Shown here: positions 15,275 to 23,294 of the stretch, one piece after another
Layout of the letters: every line of letters begins with the position of its first letter
Position numbering within the stretch: position 1 is the first letter of the stretch
Origin: an uncultured Muribaculaceae bacterium
GTDB lineage: Bacteria > Bacteroidota > Bacteroidia > Bacteroidales > Muribaculaceae
DNA: 29,565 bases
Assembly: GCA_910576935.1 (NCBI GenBank)
Contig: CAJTKG010000025.1
Location: forward strand, 9,655-39,219
Reading direction: 5' to 3'
Program-made: the position numbers and the translations under genes
The notes under the pieces: generated by a model
Seen by the model: only the letters and a program-made list of their open reading frames with translations
Database searches by the model: none
What the model was told of the DNA's origin: nothing

Positions 15275-15883
15275 ATGGATATAAAACAATCAATGGCCGA
15301 CATTCTCAAGGCCGAAAGCAAAGCCGTAACCGAAATACCGTTTACCGATGACTATAACGGAGCCGTCGAAGCCATCGTCGAACACGTCAACCGACGCGGC
15401 GGAAAACTCGTCACCGCCGGTATGGGAAAAGCCGGACAGATAGCCATGAACATCGCCACGACATTCTCCTCAACCGGCACTCCGGCCGTCAACCTGCATC
15501 CCAGCGAGGCTCAGCACGGCGACCTCGGCGTCCTGCAGCCAAACGACATAATGCTCCTGATTTCAAACTCGGGCAAGACACGCGAGATTATCGAACTGGT
15601 CGACCTCGTCAAAGGCATATATCCCGATATGCCCTTTATCGTCATAACCGGCGCACCCGACTCACCGCTGGCACTTCTGGCCAACTGGTGTCTGCCGACA
15701 GGCGGTTCGCCCGAAGTATGCCCCCTGGGCCTGACACCGACGACTTCGACCACCGTCATGACCGTCATCGGCGATATTCTCGTCGTCAATGTCATGAAAG
15801 CCATTGGCTTCACACGCGCCGAATATGCCAAACGACATCACGGCGGATATCTCGGCAGCGCCGCCCGCGGCGACAACAAATAA
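15275..15883 (+). CDS. Single-domain SIS sugar-phosphate isomerase (KdsD-like)
   Basis: A 202-residue SIS-domain protein closest to arabinose-5-phosphate isomerases (KdsD/KpsF/GutQ), which interconvert ribulose-5-phosphate and arabinose-5-phosphate for Kdo synthesis. Family segments are TAGMGKAGQIAMNIATTFSS, NLHPSEAQHGDLGVL, ISNSGKTREI, PLGLTPTTSTTVMTVIGD and YAKRHHGGYLG; the two histidines of the last are expected near the active site. The paired CBS domains of the E. coli enzyme (about 320 residues) are absent. Single-domain isomerases without CBS are known in Bacteroides, so this may be the normal form here. A 6-phospho-3-hexuloisomerase-like role is less likely. It lies 17 bases after queC and 11 before the PfkB gene. 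Confidence 0.85.
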   Translation: MDIKQSMADILKAESKAVTEIPFTDDYNGAVEAIVEHVNRRGGKLVTAGMGKAGQIAMNIATTFSSTGTPAVNLHPSEAQHGDLGVLQPNDIMLLISNSGKTREIIELVDLVKGIYPDMPFIVITGAPDSPLALLANWCLPTGGSPEVCPLGLTPTTSTTVMTVIGDILVVNVMKAIGFTRAEYAKRHHGGYLGSAARGDNK

Positions 15884-15894
15884 ACATCACCGAT

Positions 15895-16800
15895 ATGAAA
15901 AAAATCATATGCATCGGCGAATGCGGTCTCGACATCATCTTCAAAGACCGCCGCCCTGTCGGATCTGTCCCGGGCGGACGCATCGTCAATGCCGCCGCAA
16001 TGCTCGCCCGATACGGCATGCCAGTCATAATGGCCTCTGAGATAGCCTCCGACCCCGTGGGCGACATCGTGGCCAACTATCTCGTCCCGGCCGGAGTCGA
16101 CATGACATCGGTAGACCGATACACCGAAGGCAACACCCCCGTTCAGATCTACACCACCCGTACCGACGGCACGACAGCTGTAACCCGCTATGAAAACTAT
16201 CCCGACGAATGCTTCGACATCGTATGGCCGCGCATCGACGAAGGCGATATCGTCGTCTTCGGAGGTTTCTATGCGCTCGATGCCCGCATGCGACCGCGCA
16301 TGACACAGCTACTCGCCCATGCAGCCGAACGCAAAGCCGTCATGGTCTACCTCCCCGGATTCCCGACCGACCGCGAGCCACGCATCACTCGCGTCATGCC
16401 CGCCATACTCGAGAACCTCGAATATGCAAACCTCGTCATCACACGCAGCCGCGACATGACCGCAATCTTCGGCACCGAACAAGGCGATGCCTGCTACCAC
16501 AATCACATCGATTTCTACTGCCGCTCGCTTGTCAACATCGACACGGCATGTCACCGCATAAGCTACTACAGCGGCAAAGAAGTAACCGACACGTCAATCC
16601 CCGCCGAGACCTGCGCGACACTGCTGTGGAATGCCGGTGCCGTCGCCGGTGCCGTCGCTGCCCTCTATGCCTGCGACATAAAGCCCGACGACCTTGACAC
16701 CCCGCCCGAAGATCTCCGCTGCAAAGTAATCACCGGCGCAGCCAAATCGGCTCAACAGGCCGCCGAAACAATAACCGAAGAATGGCAAAAGAGCCATTGA
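15895..16800 (+). CDS. PfkB-fold carbohydrate kinase homologue, catalytic motif lost
   Basis: A 301-residue ribokinase/PfkB-fold protein. I chose the ATG at 15895 because MKKIICIGECGLDIIF is the usual first strand; an upstream in-frame extension overlaps the SIS gene and is unlikely. The sugar-binding front (GSVPGGRIVNAAAMLARYGMPVIMASEIASDPVG) is well conserved. The second PfkB signature, normally DTxGAGDxFxAG with the catalytic Asp, reads AETCATLLWNAG (residues 237-248). The anion hole and catalytic base are therefore missing. It may be a pseudokinase, a regulator or an enzyme with altered chemistry. Its substrate is unknown. The SIS gene lies 11 bases upstream. Confidence 0.82.
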   Translation: MKKIICIGECGLDIIFKDRRPVGSVPGGRIVNAAAMLARYGMPVIMASEIASDPVGDIVANYLVPAGVDMTSVDRYTEGNTPVQIYTTRTDGTTAVTRYENYPDECFDIVWPRIDEGDIVVFGGFYALDARMRPRMTQLLAHAAERKAVMVYLPGFPTDREPRITRVMPAILENLEYANLVITRSRDMTAIFGTEQGDACYHNHIDFYCRSLVNIDTACHRISYYSGKEVTDTSIPAETCATLLWNAGAVAGAVAALYACDIKPDDLDTPPEDLRCKVITGAAKSAQQAAETITEEWQKSH

Positions 16801-16843
16801 CAAACAATTCATATCACCAACGTGTTATATAATAAAACAAAAA

Positions 16844-17335
16844 ATGTCGACACAGAATCCTCATAGCGCCCCCCGCACAGCACTCCCTCATCCCTCATCA
16901 TGTCGCGTAGCCATCGTCGCAGCCGAGTGGAACAATCACATCACATCGGCCCTCACCGACGGCGCTCTCGAAGTTTTCAGGCGTGAAGGCTATCCCGCCG
17001 AAGACATCGACGTATACAACGTGCCCGGCACCGTCGAACTCACCTTTGCCGCCTCTCAGCTCATAGAGACAAGCCTCTATGACGCCGTCATCGTCTTCGG
17101 CTGCGTCATACGCGGCGGCACTCCCCACTTCGACTACGTCTGCGACAGCGTCACCCAAGGCGTCACGGCCCTGAACGCCGACTGCGATATACCCGTCATC
17201 TTCGGTGTCCTCACCGTCGACAACGAGCAAGACGCCATCGACCGTGCCGGCGGCCGCCTCGGCAACAAAGGCATCGAAGCGGCCGAAGCCGCCATCAAGA
17301 TGATCGACTTCGTCGAAAAAGTAAAGAACTTATAA
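16844..17335 (+). CDS. ribH: 6,7-dimethyl-8-ribityllumazine synthase
   Basis: A 163-residue lumazine synthase. It condenses 5-amino-6-ribitylaminouracil with 3,4-dihydroxybutanone-4-phosphate, the penultimate riboflavin step. Family motifs are AEWNNHITSALTDGA, PGTVELTFAASQLI, GCVIRGGTPHFDYVCDSVTQG (with the catalytic His) and PVIFGVLTVDNEQDAIDRAGG, then GNKGIEAAEAAIKM. The first about 20 residues (Pro/Ser-rich) form a non-conserved extension. It follows the PfkB gene by 43 bases; no strong promoter is seen there, so it is probably co-transcribed. Confidence 0.97.
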   Translation: MSTQNPHSAPRTALPHPSSCRVAIVAAEWNNHITSALTDGALEVFRREGYPAEDIDVYNVPGTVELTFAASQLIETSLYDAVIVFGCVIRGGTPHFDYVCDSVTQGVTALNADCDIPVIFGVLTVDNEQDAIDRAGGRLGNKGIEAAEAAIKMIDFVEKVKNL

Positions 17336-17357
17336 CCCCGTTAAACAATTCGCTATC

Positions 17358-17639
17358 ATGTCTCCTCAATCATCAAAAGGCATCAGTTTCTGGATCTGGC
17401 TGCTCGTCGGCCTGATCGTCGCGGCCATCGTCATGGGCCTTCTCTATTATATCGGATGGCTCGACGCCGGCACACACGTCGACACCCCGCAAGGCGACAA
17501 CGTCACCGACATATACCGCACAGCGGCCGACAGCCTCTCCCCGTCTGAAAACGCATGGCAGAACCCCGACGGACAATCGCTCGACGAAACCATCATAGAT
17601 CCTGACTTACCCGCCGCTACTCCTCCCACAGGCGAATAA
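17358..17639 (+). CDS. Small single-pass membrane protein
   Basis: A 93-residue protein of unknown function. One hydrophobic segment (about residues 10-31, ISFWIWLLVGLIVAAIVMGLLYYIGW) follows a short basic N terminus. An acidic, Pro/Thr-rich tail of about 60 residues is probably exposed to the periplasm. No domain is recognised. It starts 22 bases after ribH and ends 13 bases before a putative lipoprotein gene, so it belongs to the tyrS operon by spacing. Confidence 0.7.
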   Translation: MSPQSSKGISFWIWLLVGLIVAAIVMGLLYYIGWLDAGTHVDTPQGDNVTDIYRTAADSLSPSENAWQNPDGQSLDETIIDPDLPAATPPTGE

Positions 17640-17652
17640 GCGTCATTCTTTT

Positions 17653-18156
17653 ATGACATTAACAAAACTGACAACTATAGCAGTGATTGCTGCGGCCGCC
17701 ATGGCCTGCGGCGTGCCCGACCATACCGGCGACCCGGTCATTCGTGCCGAAGCCCTTTACGAAGACGGACGCTACGAAGAAGCTCGGACTATATGCGACA
17801 GCCTCGTAACACCCGGGCGCATCGCCAATCTCAGTGTCGACCGCTTGTGCCGACTGACACTTATGTTTATAAAACTTGCCGACTACTCGGCCGAAGACGA
17901 CAATATCGCCATGGCGACACGCTGTTTCCGAGACGCAGGCGAGCGCTCGCCCGACTCGGTCTCGGCATTCTTCAGAAAATGTACACTCGACCAACAGTCA
18001 CAGCTGTTGCTGCTGAGCCGCATACTGCAATCTCTCGACGAACGCCCCGACAGTATCACCGACGAAACGCCTATAATCATCGACGAAACCGACAGCATGC
18101 TCGCCGTCGAGCCGTCAGAGTATCATGACCACCCCAACCGTTTCAGTCAGGACTGA
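17653..18156 (+). CDS. Putative lipoprotein with helical repeat region
   Basis: A 167-residue protein with a short lipoprotein-type signal (MTLTKLTTIAVIAAAAMAC, lipobox AMAC with Cys19), so it is probably membrane-anchored. The following region (RAEALYEDGRYEEARTICDSL...) looks like one or two TPR-type helical hairpins, and the C terminus is acidic. No enzyme motif is seen and the function is unknown. It is co-oriented and close to both neighbours (13 and 12 bases), and may act with the preceding membrane protein; that link rests only on spacing. Confidence 0.72.
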   Translation: MTLTKLTTIAVIAAAAMACGVPDHTGDPVIRAEALYEDGRYEEARTICDSLVTPGRIANLSVDRLCRLTLMFIKLADYSAEDDNIAMATRCFRDAGERSPDSVSAFFRKCTLDQQSQLLLLSRILQSLDERPDSITDETPIIIDETDSMLAVEPSEYHDHPNRFSQD

Positions 18157-18168
18157 CAACTACTATAT

Positions 18169-18516
18169 ATGGAAAACTGGCTTGACTCATTGCAATCGCT
18201 TCGCGACACCATGGCCGACACACCCGCGCCGACAGATTGCATACCCGACACCGACCTGAACGCCGAAGACAAAAAGCAACAGAGCGGCCGTCTCGACATC
18301 ATTCTCGAGCGCAAGGGCCGCGCCGGCAAGACCGCAACCATCATCACCGGCTTCACTATCAGCGACGACGCCATAGCCGATATTGCATCCCGGCTCAAAC
18401 GTAGCCTCGGCACAGGCGGCTCCGCCCGCGGAGGCGAGATTCTCATCCAGGGTGACCGCCGCAAAGAAGTCCTCGCCCGCCTCACCGACCTCGGACTCAA
18501 AGCAAGAATAATATAA
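18169..18516 (+). CDS. SUI1/eIF1-family translation factor (YciH-like)
   Basis: A 115-residue protein whose C-terminal about 75 residues form a SUI1/eIF1 domain (RLDIILERKGRAGKTATIITGF, then LKRSLGTGGSARGGEILIQGD and RKEVLARLTDLG). Eukaryotic eIF1 checks start-codon selection. Bacterial YciH homologues have been linked to initiation fidelity, but their role is less well defined. The N-terminal 40 residues are acidic and variable. It is the last gene of the tyrS operon. Confidence 0.92.
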   Translation: MENWLDSLQSLRDTMADTPAPTDCIPDTDLNAEDKKQQSGRLDIILERKGRAGKTATIITGFTISDDAIADIASRLKRSLGTGGSARGGEILIQGDRRKEVLARLTDLGLKARII

Positions 18517-18607
18517 CCCCCGGGGGCATCACAAACACATATAAATCAAAACCATCATCCCCGTAATTGCAAATCCGCGGCGCATAGACCGACGGGAATC
18601 AGCCGAC

Positions 18608-18792
18608 ATGGAGCAGCGGTCTCCGACCGTCGTTATGGACCGAGGGTTTCAACCCTCGGCTTGAAACCACGACGCATGGAGCGACGACTTTAGTCGTCGC
18701 AAAATCAAAGCTTTAACCATCAACGCAAGGGATTTAGCCCTTGCTCCATACGCCTTTACCCCTTGCACCATGCGACGGCCGGGAAGACGTCG
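18608..18792. repeat. Cluster of perfect palindromes (REP-like)
   Basis: The 285 bases between the SUI1 gene and the convergent SGNH hydrolase gene contain no ORF but a row of hairpins. They are CGGTC/GACCG (18617-18629), CCGAGGGTT/AACCCTCGG (18640-18659), GCGACGACT/AGTCGTCGC (18681-18700) and GCAAGGG/CCCTTGC (18725-18744), plus a weaker CGACG/CGTCG (18773-18792). The flank ATGGAGC recurs at 18608 and 18676, and inverted at 18743-18749. The stem sequences all differ while the flanks and small T-rich loops are shared. An added CCCCCGGGGG palindrome lies at 18520-18529. The array could also stop transcription from both sides. Confidence 0.6.
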
Positions 18793-18801
18793 ATTATGCT
18801 A

Positions 18802-19923
18802 TTACTTAGCCTTTTTGGCGAGTATGTCGCGAAGTATCGGAGTCATCTTTTCGGCATAATACTTGAAGCCCAGATCAGTGAGATGGATACCATCGACAGT
18901 GCCATCGTCTTCTACGCCGTCAAGCTCAATAGAATCTACGTAATAGAGATTGTCGGGATTCTCGGCCTTCAGACGTTCGTAATTACGACGGAAGGCAGCA
19001 TTCTTGGCAGGCAGGTATTTGTTGAAAAACGAATCGTAACGCGCATAGGGGTAAATCGGGCCTTCAAGCATTACAATGGGCACGTCGGGGCGAGCCTTGC
19101 GCAAAATATTGATAAAGTCGTAAGTCAGCGTGTCACACATCATCTCGGTGCAGTTTGGCACAGGGTCGATGAGATAGAGGTCAGCATCTTCTATCTCTGC
19201 CATTGCGCGTGCCATGCAGTTGTCCATCTTGCCCTCGCCGCTGATGCCGATGTTGACGATCTCGCAATTGAGAGCGCGAGAGATGATATTTGTTGCGGCC
19301 ATACCCGTGCGTGACGCGCAACCACCCTGAAGTATGCTCGTGCCATAGGCTATGATCTTGGTGTCCTTGTCGATAAGATCGAGACGGCCCGGAGTAATGA
19401 CAGCATCCGAATCAACCTTGATCCAAAGTTCCTCCACTCCGTCATACAGAGGCAGATAGACCATGTATTCATGCATTTCGCCGTCGAGATTGCTGACATA
19501 TGTCGATTCGCATATCTTCTCTTCCTTGTTGTTGACATACGGACGGTTGGTATTGACATGACGCCACGTCGAATCGCCTTCGAAAATATAGAGGTCGGTC
19601 CCTTTGAGACCTGTGTCGGCCATATGTATCAAGTGAGTGTTCCAAAGCAGTTCATACTTGACACCGATGCGCGTCGAGTTGGTGGCGAAGCGGACACCGA
19701 TGCCGCTCGAGCACTGCGAACGCTCCCACAGATCGGGACGCACCGAGTCTTTGAGATTGGCCGGGATGCGGGTATATTTGCGCAGAGTATTGTCCCAGCC
19801 CTTGTTAATGACGCGCAGTTCCTGTGCGTCGACATAACGCCAGGGCTTTTCGGGTTCGTCTGCAGCAAAGAGCGATGCCACACATGCCGTCAGACAGAGT
19901 AGATTTAAAATCAGCCGTTTCAT
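18802..19923 (-). CDS. Exported SGNH/GDSL hydrolase with GxDLY domain
   Basis: A 373-residue secreted protein with a signal peptide (MKRLILNLLCLTACVASLFA). Residues about 25-185 match the N-terminal beta-sandwich of the GxDLY family, with GTDLY at 108-112. The C-terminal SGNH hydrolase carries the nucleophile in GTSILQGG (Ser196), a block-II-like NIGISGEG, and the catalytic Asp/His in VDGIHLTD (Asp344, His347). Relatives act as esterases, probably on acylated or acetylated glycans; the exact substrate is unknown. It starts 32 bases after the mfd stop codon with no visible promoter or terminator between, so read-through from mfd is likely. Confidence 0.87.
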   Translation of the reverse strand: MKRLILNLLCLTACVASLFAADEPEKPWRYVDAQELRVINKGWDNTLRKYTRIPANLKDSVRPDLWERSQCSSGIGVRFATNSTRIGVKYELLWNTHLIHMADTGLKGTDLYIFEGDSTWRHVNTNRPYVNNKEEKICESTYVSNLDGEMHEYMVYLPLYDGVEELWIKVDSDAVITPGRLDLIDKDTKIIAYGTSILQGGCASRTGMAATNIISRALNCEIVNIGISGEGKMDNCMARAMAEIEDADLYLIDPVPNCTEMMCDTLTYDFINILRKARPDVPIVMLEGPIYPYARYDSFFNKYLPAKNAAFRRNYERLKAENPDNLYYVDSIELDGVEDDGTVDGIHLTDLGFKYYAEKMTPILRDILAKKAK

Positions 19924-19955
19924 ATTCTTTAGATTTTAAGGATTTATAATTCGTG

Positions 19956-22900
19956 TTATATCGAAGGGAGAGATTGTGCGGTCGACAGGACATTGACAGC
20001 CTCCTCGACCGTAGTCACCGAGGCCACGGCGAAACTGCGGCGGCAGTTGCGTTGCCTTATCTGCACACGTTTCGGATTCAGCTGCAAGTAATTGAGCAGG
20101 CGCCCGAACATCGGCGACTGATAATATGCCTTGTTTTCTTCGCTGACAAAATAGAGATACATCGTCTGCTGTTTCATGACGACTTTCTCGATGCCCATTC
20201 GGCGGGCGAGGCGGCGCAGACGGGGCACACGCATCAGCTCGACGGTCTCCGGCGGCACATGGCCGAAGCGGTCTTCAAGACGGCTCTCGAAGGCCTTGAG
20301 ATCGTCTTCGCGCTCGATGCTGTCAAGCTCCTGATAGAGCGCGATGCGCTCGCTCTCCTGCGGTACATACCACGCCGGCAGCAACAGTTCGAGGTCGCTT
20401 TCGATGACGCAATCGGCAACAAACTCCGGTGGATTCTGAGTGCCGTCGTCTGCCGCGGCGAGGTCTGAAAACTCCTCGGTGCGCAGCTCCATGACAGCCT
20501 CTTTGAGTATCTTCTGATACGTCTCGTAACCGAGGTCGGCTATGAAGCCGCTCTGTTCGGCACCGAGGAGATTGCCGGCACCGCGTATGTCAAGATCCTG
20601 CATGGCTATATGTATGCCCGAGCCAAGATCCGAGAAACTCTCTATGGCCTGCAGACGGCGACGGGCGACAGGCGACAGCGGTATATGGGGTGGAACCATG
20701 AGATAGCAGAAAGCCTTGCGCGAGCTGCGGCCTACACGGCCTCGCAACTGATGCAGCTCGCTGAGACCGAATTTCTGAGCGTCGTTGATGATGATTGTGT
20801 TGACATTGGGCATGTCGATGCCGCTCTCGATGATTGTGGTCGCCAAGAGTATGTCGTAGTCGTGTGCCGCAAAGTCGACGATGGCCTTCTCGAGTTTCTC
20901 GGGTGGCATCTGACCGTGGGCGATTACCGTGCGGGCATCGGGAACGACTCGTTTCAGCATAGCCTCGAGATCATAAAGCCCTTCGATGCGCGGATTGATG
21001 AAGAACGCCTGTCCGCCACGCGACAGCTCGAAATTGACGGCTTCGGATACGATGTCGTCGCTAAGAGCCGTGACCGTCGTGACTATCGGATAGCGGTTTG
21101 GCGGCGGGGTGTTGATCGACGACAGATCGCGTGCTCCCATAAGCGAGAACTGAAGGGTGCGCGGTATGGGTGTGGCACTCATGGTCAGAGTGTCGATATT
21201 GACTTTTAGCTGCTTGAGCTTTTCTTTGACGGCGACGCCGAATTTCTGTTCCTCGTCGATGACGAGTAGCCCGAGATCCTTAAACCTGACACTCTTACCT
21301 ATGAGCTTATGGGTGCCGATGATGATGTCTATCTTGCCTGCGGCCAGATCGGCGAGTATATCCTTGACCTGCTTGGGTGTGCGGGCGCGCGACAGATAGT
21401 CGACCCTGACAGGCAGATCTTTAAGACGGTCTCTGAACGTGTTGTAATGCTGATAGGCCAGCACGGTCGTAGGCACGAGCACGGCAACCTGCTTGCCGTC
21501 GGTCGCAGCCTTGAAGGCGGCGCGCACGGCAATCTCGGTCTTGCCGAAACCTACATCGCCGCAGATAAGGCGGTCCATCGGGCGGTCGCTCTCCATATCG
21601 GCCTTGACGGCCTTTGTGGCTGTCAACTGGTCGGGAGTATCCTCGTAGATAAACGAGGCCTCGAGTTCCTGTTGCAGATATGAGTCGGGCGAGAATGCAA
21701 ACCCTTTTTCCTCGCGACGCGCCGCATAAAGCCTTATGAGATCGCGGGCTATATCTTTGAGTTTACTCTTGGTGCGCTCTTTTACTTTATTCCACGCACC
21801 CGACCCGATGCGGTTGATTTTTGGCGGGACACCCTCTTTGCCTCGATATTTGGCAAGCTTGTGAAGAGCGTGGATCGACACAAAAATGATATCGTTGTTC
21901 TTGTAGACAAGCTTTATCATCTCCTGCATGCGGCCTCCGACATCGGTGCGAAGCAGCCCGGCGAATGTGCCGATGCCGTGGTCGACGTGGACTATATAGT
22001 CACCGACCTCTATCTGACCAAGTTCTTTGAGCGAGAGAGCGAGTTTGCCTGAACGGGCGCGGTCGCTTTTAAGAGTGTACTTGTGGAAACGGTCGAATAT
22101 CTGATGGTCGGTGAAAAGGCAATTTTTGGTGACATGGTCAACGAAGCCTTCGTGGAGTGTCGACAGCACCGGAGTGAACTCAATCTTGTCGCCTCGGTCT
22201 TCGAAGATGACACGCAGACGTTCAAACTGTTTCTCGTTGTCGCTGAGAATATAGATTTTATATCCCTCGGCAATAAGTTTGGTAAACGACTCGCTGATAA
22301 GGTCGAAATTCTTATGATATATGCCCTGCGGCGAGCATTTGAAGTCGATGGAGGCCTTGACCTCGCGGGCCGGAGTCTGCGCGGCGGTAAACTCGAGACG
22401 CCTGAACGTGGCGAAACGTCGTGCGAAAGCCTCGACATCAACGACCTGCTGCATGGCCCGGGTATCTCCCTCGTCGGCAATCATGGCACTCTGCGAAAAC
22501 TCTTCTTCGCCGATGGCCCTGACACGCGCAAGCGTCAGCGCGGCGTCGCGGACTGCAACAAGTGTCTCGTCGGCAATATAGTCGAGCAGCGAGCCTCCGA
22601 CCGACTCACGCGTGACGTCGGCTATGACAGATATGCTGTCGAAACGCTCCTCCGACAACTGGGTCTCGACATTAAACGAGCGTATCGAGTCAATCTCGTC
22701 GCCGAAAAAGTCGACGCGGTAGGGCAACTCGTTTGAGTAGCCGAAGATATCGAGAATCGAGCCGCGCACGGCGAAGTGCCCCGGCTCGTAGACATAATCG
22801 ACTTCGGTGAAGCCGTTGTCGCGCAGCCATTTCTGTGTTTTTGTGAGATCTACGACATTGCCGACACCGAGATTAAGCGTGTGGTCGGCTATGGTCTGAC

Positions 22901-23294
22901 GGCCCGCGGCCCGCTCGGCGAGCGCCTCGGGATAGGTGACGACAAACCGCAGGTTGCGGTCATCGGTGATGCGGCCGAGCGCTTCGGTGCGCAGAATCTG
23001 CGAGGGCGGATCGACCTGACCGTATTTGATGTCGCGTTTGTAGCCCGACGGGAATATGGCCACGGCTTCTTCACCGACAAGTCGCGTCAGATCAAAATAC
23101 AGGTAGCCTGCATCGTCGGCCGAATCGCCGACAACAAGCACGGGCACAGACCGGCGTTTCGTGCCGGCAAGCATCACCGCAGCCGACGAACCGGCCAGCC
23201 CATAGGCCGTCACATCGGCGCTACGGCCTACCGACGCAAGGGCCTTCGCCCTGGCCTCGGTGGTAAATATCGTACTTAGATCTTTGATTGTCAT
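19956..23294 (-). CDS. mfd: Transcription-repair coupling factor
   Basis: A 1112-residue Mfd. It removes stalled RNA polymerase from DNA lesions and recruits UvrA. The N-terminal UvrB-like module covers about residues 1-350. The RNA-polymerase-interacting CarD-like domain is near 428 (EVGDYIVHVDHGIGTFAGL). The RecG-like translocase has Walker A GDVGFGKTE near 580, DEEQKFGV near 680, TMSATPIPRTL, and LRGRVGRSS. The C-terminal TRCF domain (UvrA-binding surface) is at about 960-1060. The start codon overlaps the stop of the S41 protease gene as ATGA, so the two genes are translationally coupled. Confidence 0.97.
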   Translation of the reverse strand: MTIKDLSTIFTTEARAKALASVGRSADVTAYGLAGSSAAVMLAGTKRRSVPVLVVGDSADDAGYLYFDLTRLVGEEAVAIFPSGYKRDIKYGQVDPPSQILRTEALGRITDDRNLRFVVTYPEALAERAAGRQTIADHTLNLGVGNVVDLTKTQKWLRDNGFTEVDYVYEPGHFAVRGSILDIFGYSNELPYRVDFFGDEIDSIRSFNVETQLSEERFDSISVIADVTRESVGGSLLDYIADETLVAVRDAALTLARVRAIGEEEFSQSAMIADEGDTRAMQQVVDVEAFARRFATFRRLEFTAAQTPAREVKASIDFKCSPQGIYHKNFDLISESFTKLIAEGYKIYILSDNEKQFERLRVIFEDRGDKIEFTPVLSTLHEGFVDHVTKNCLFTDHQIFDRFHKYTLKSDRARSGKLALSLKELGQIEVGDYIVHVDHGIGTFAGLLRTDVGGRMQEMIKLVYKNNDIIFVSIHALHKLAKYRGKEGVPPKINRIGSGAWNKVKERTKSKLKDIARDLIRLYAARREEKGFAFSPDSYLQQELEASFIYEDTPDQLTATKAVKADMESDRPMDRLICGDVGFGKTEIAVRAAFKAATDGKQVAVLVPTTVLAYQHYNTFRDRLKDLPVRVDYLSRARTPKQVKDILADLAAGKIDIIIGTHKLIGKSVRFKDLGLLVIDEEQKFGVAVKEKLKQLKVNIDTLTMSATPIPRTLQFSLMGARDLSSINTPPPNRYPIVTTVTALSDDIVSEAVNFELSRGGQAFFINPRIEGLYDLEAMLKRVVPDARTVIAHGQMPPEKLEKAIVDFAAHDYDILLATTIIESGIDMPNVNTIIINDAQKFGLSELHQLRGRVGRSSRKAFCYLMVPPHIPLSPVARRRLQAIESFSDLGSGIHIAMQDLDIRGAGNLLGAEQSGFIADLGYETYQKILKEAVMELRTEEFSDLAAADDGTQNPPEFVADCVIESDLELLLPAWYVPQESERIALYQELDSIEREDDLKAFESRLEDRFGHVPPETVELMRVPRLRRLARRMGIEKVVMKQQTMYLYFVSEENKAYYQSPMFGRLLNYLQLNPKRVQIRQRNCRRSFAVASVTTVEEAVNVLSTAQSLPSI

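Noticed and set aside
18608..18792. The palindrome cluster as a CRISPR array
   Set aside because: Stem sequences differ from one another and there is no constant repeat with regular spacers; no cas gene is present.
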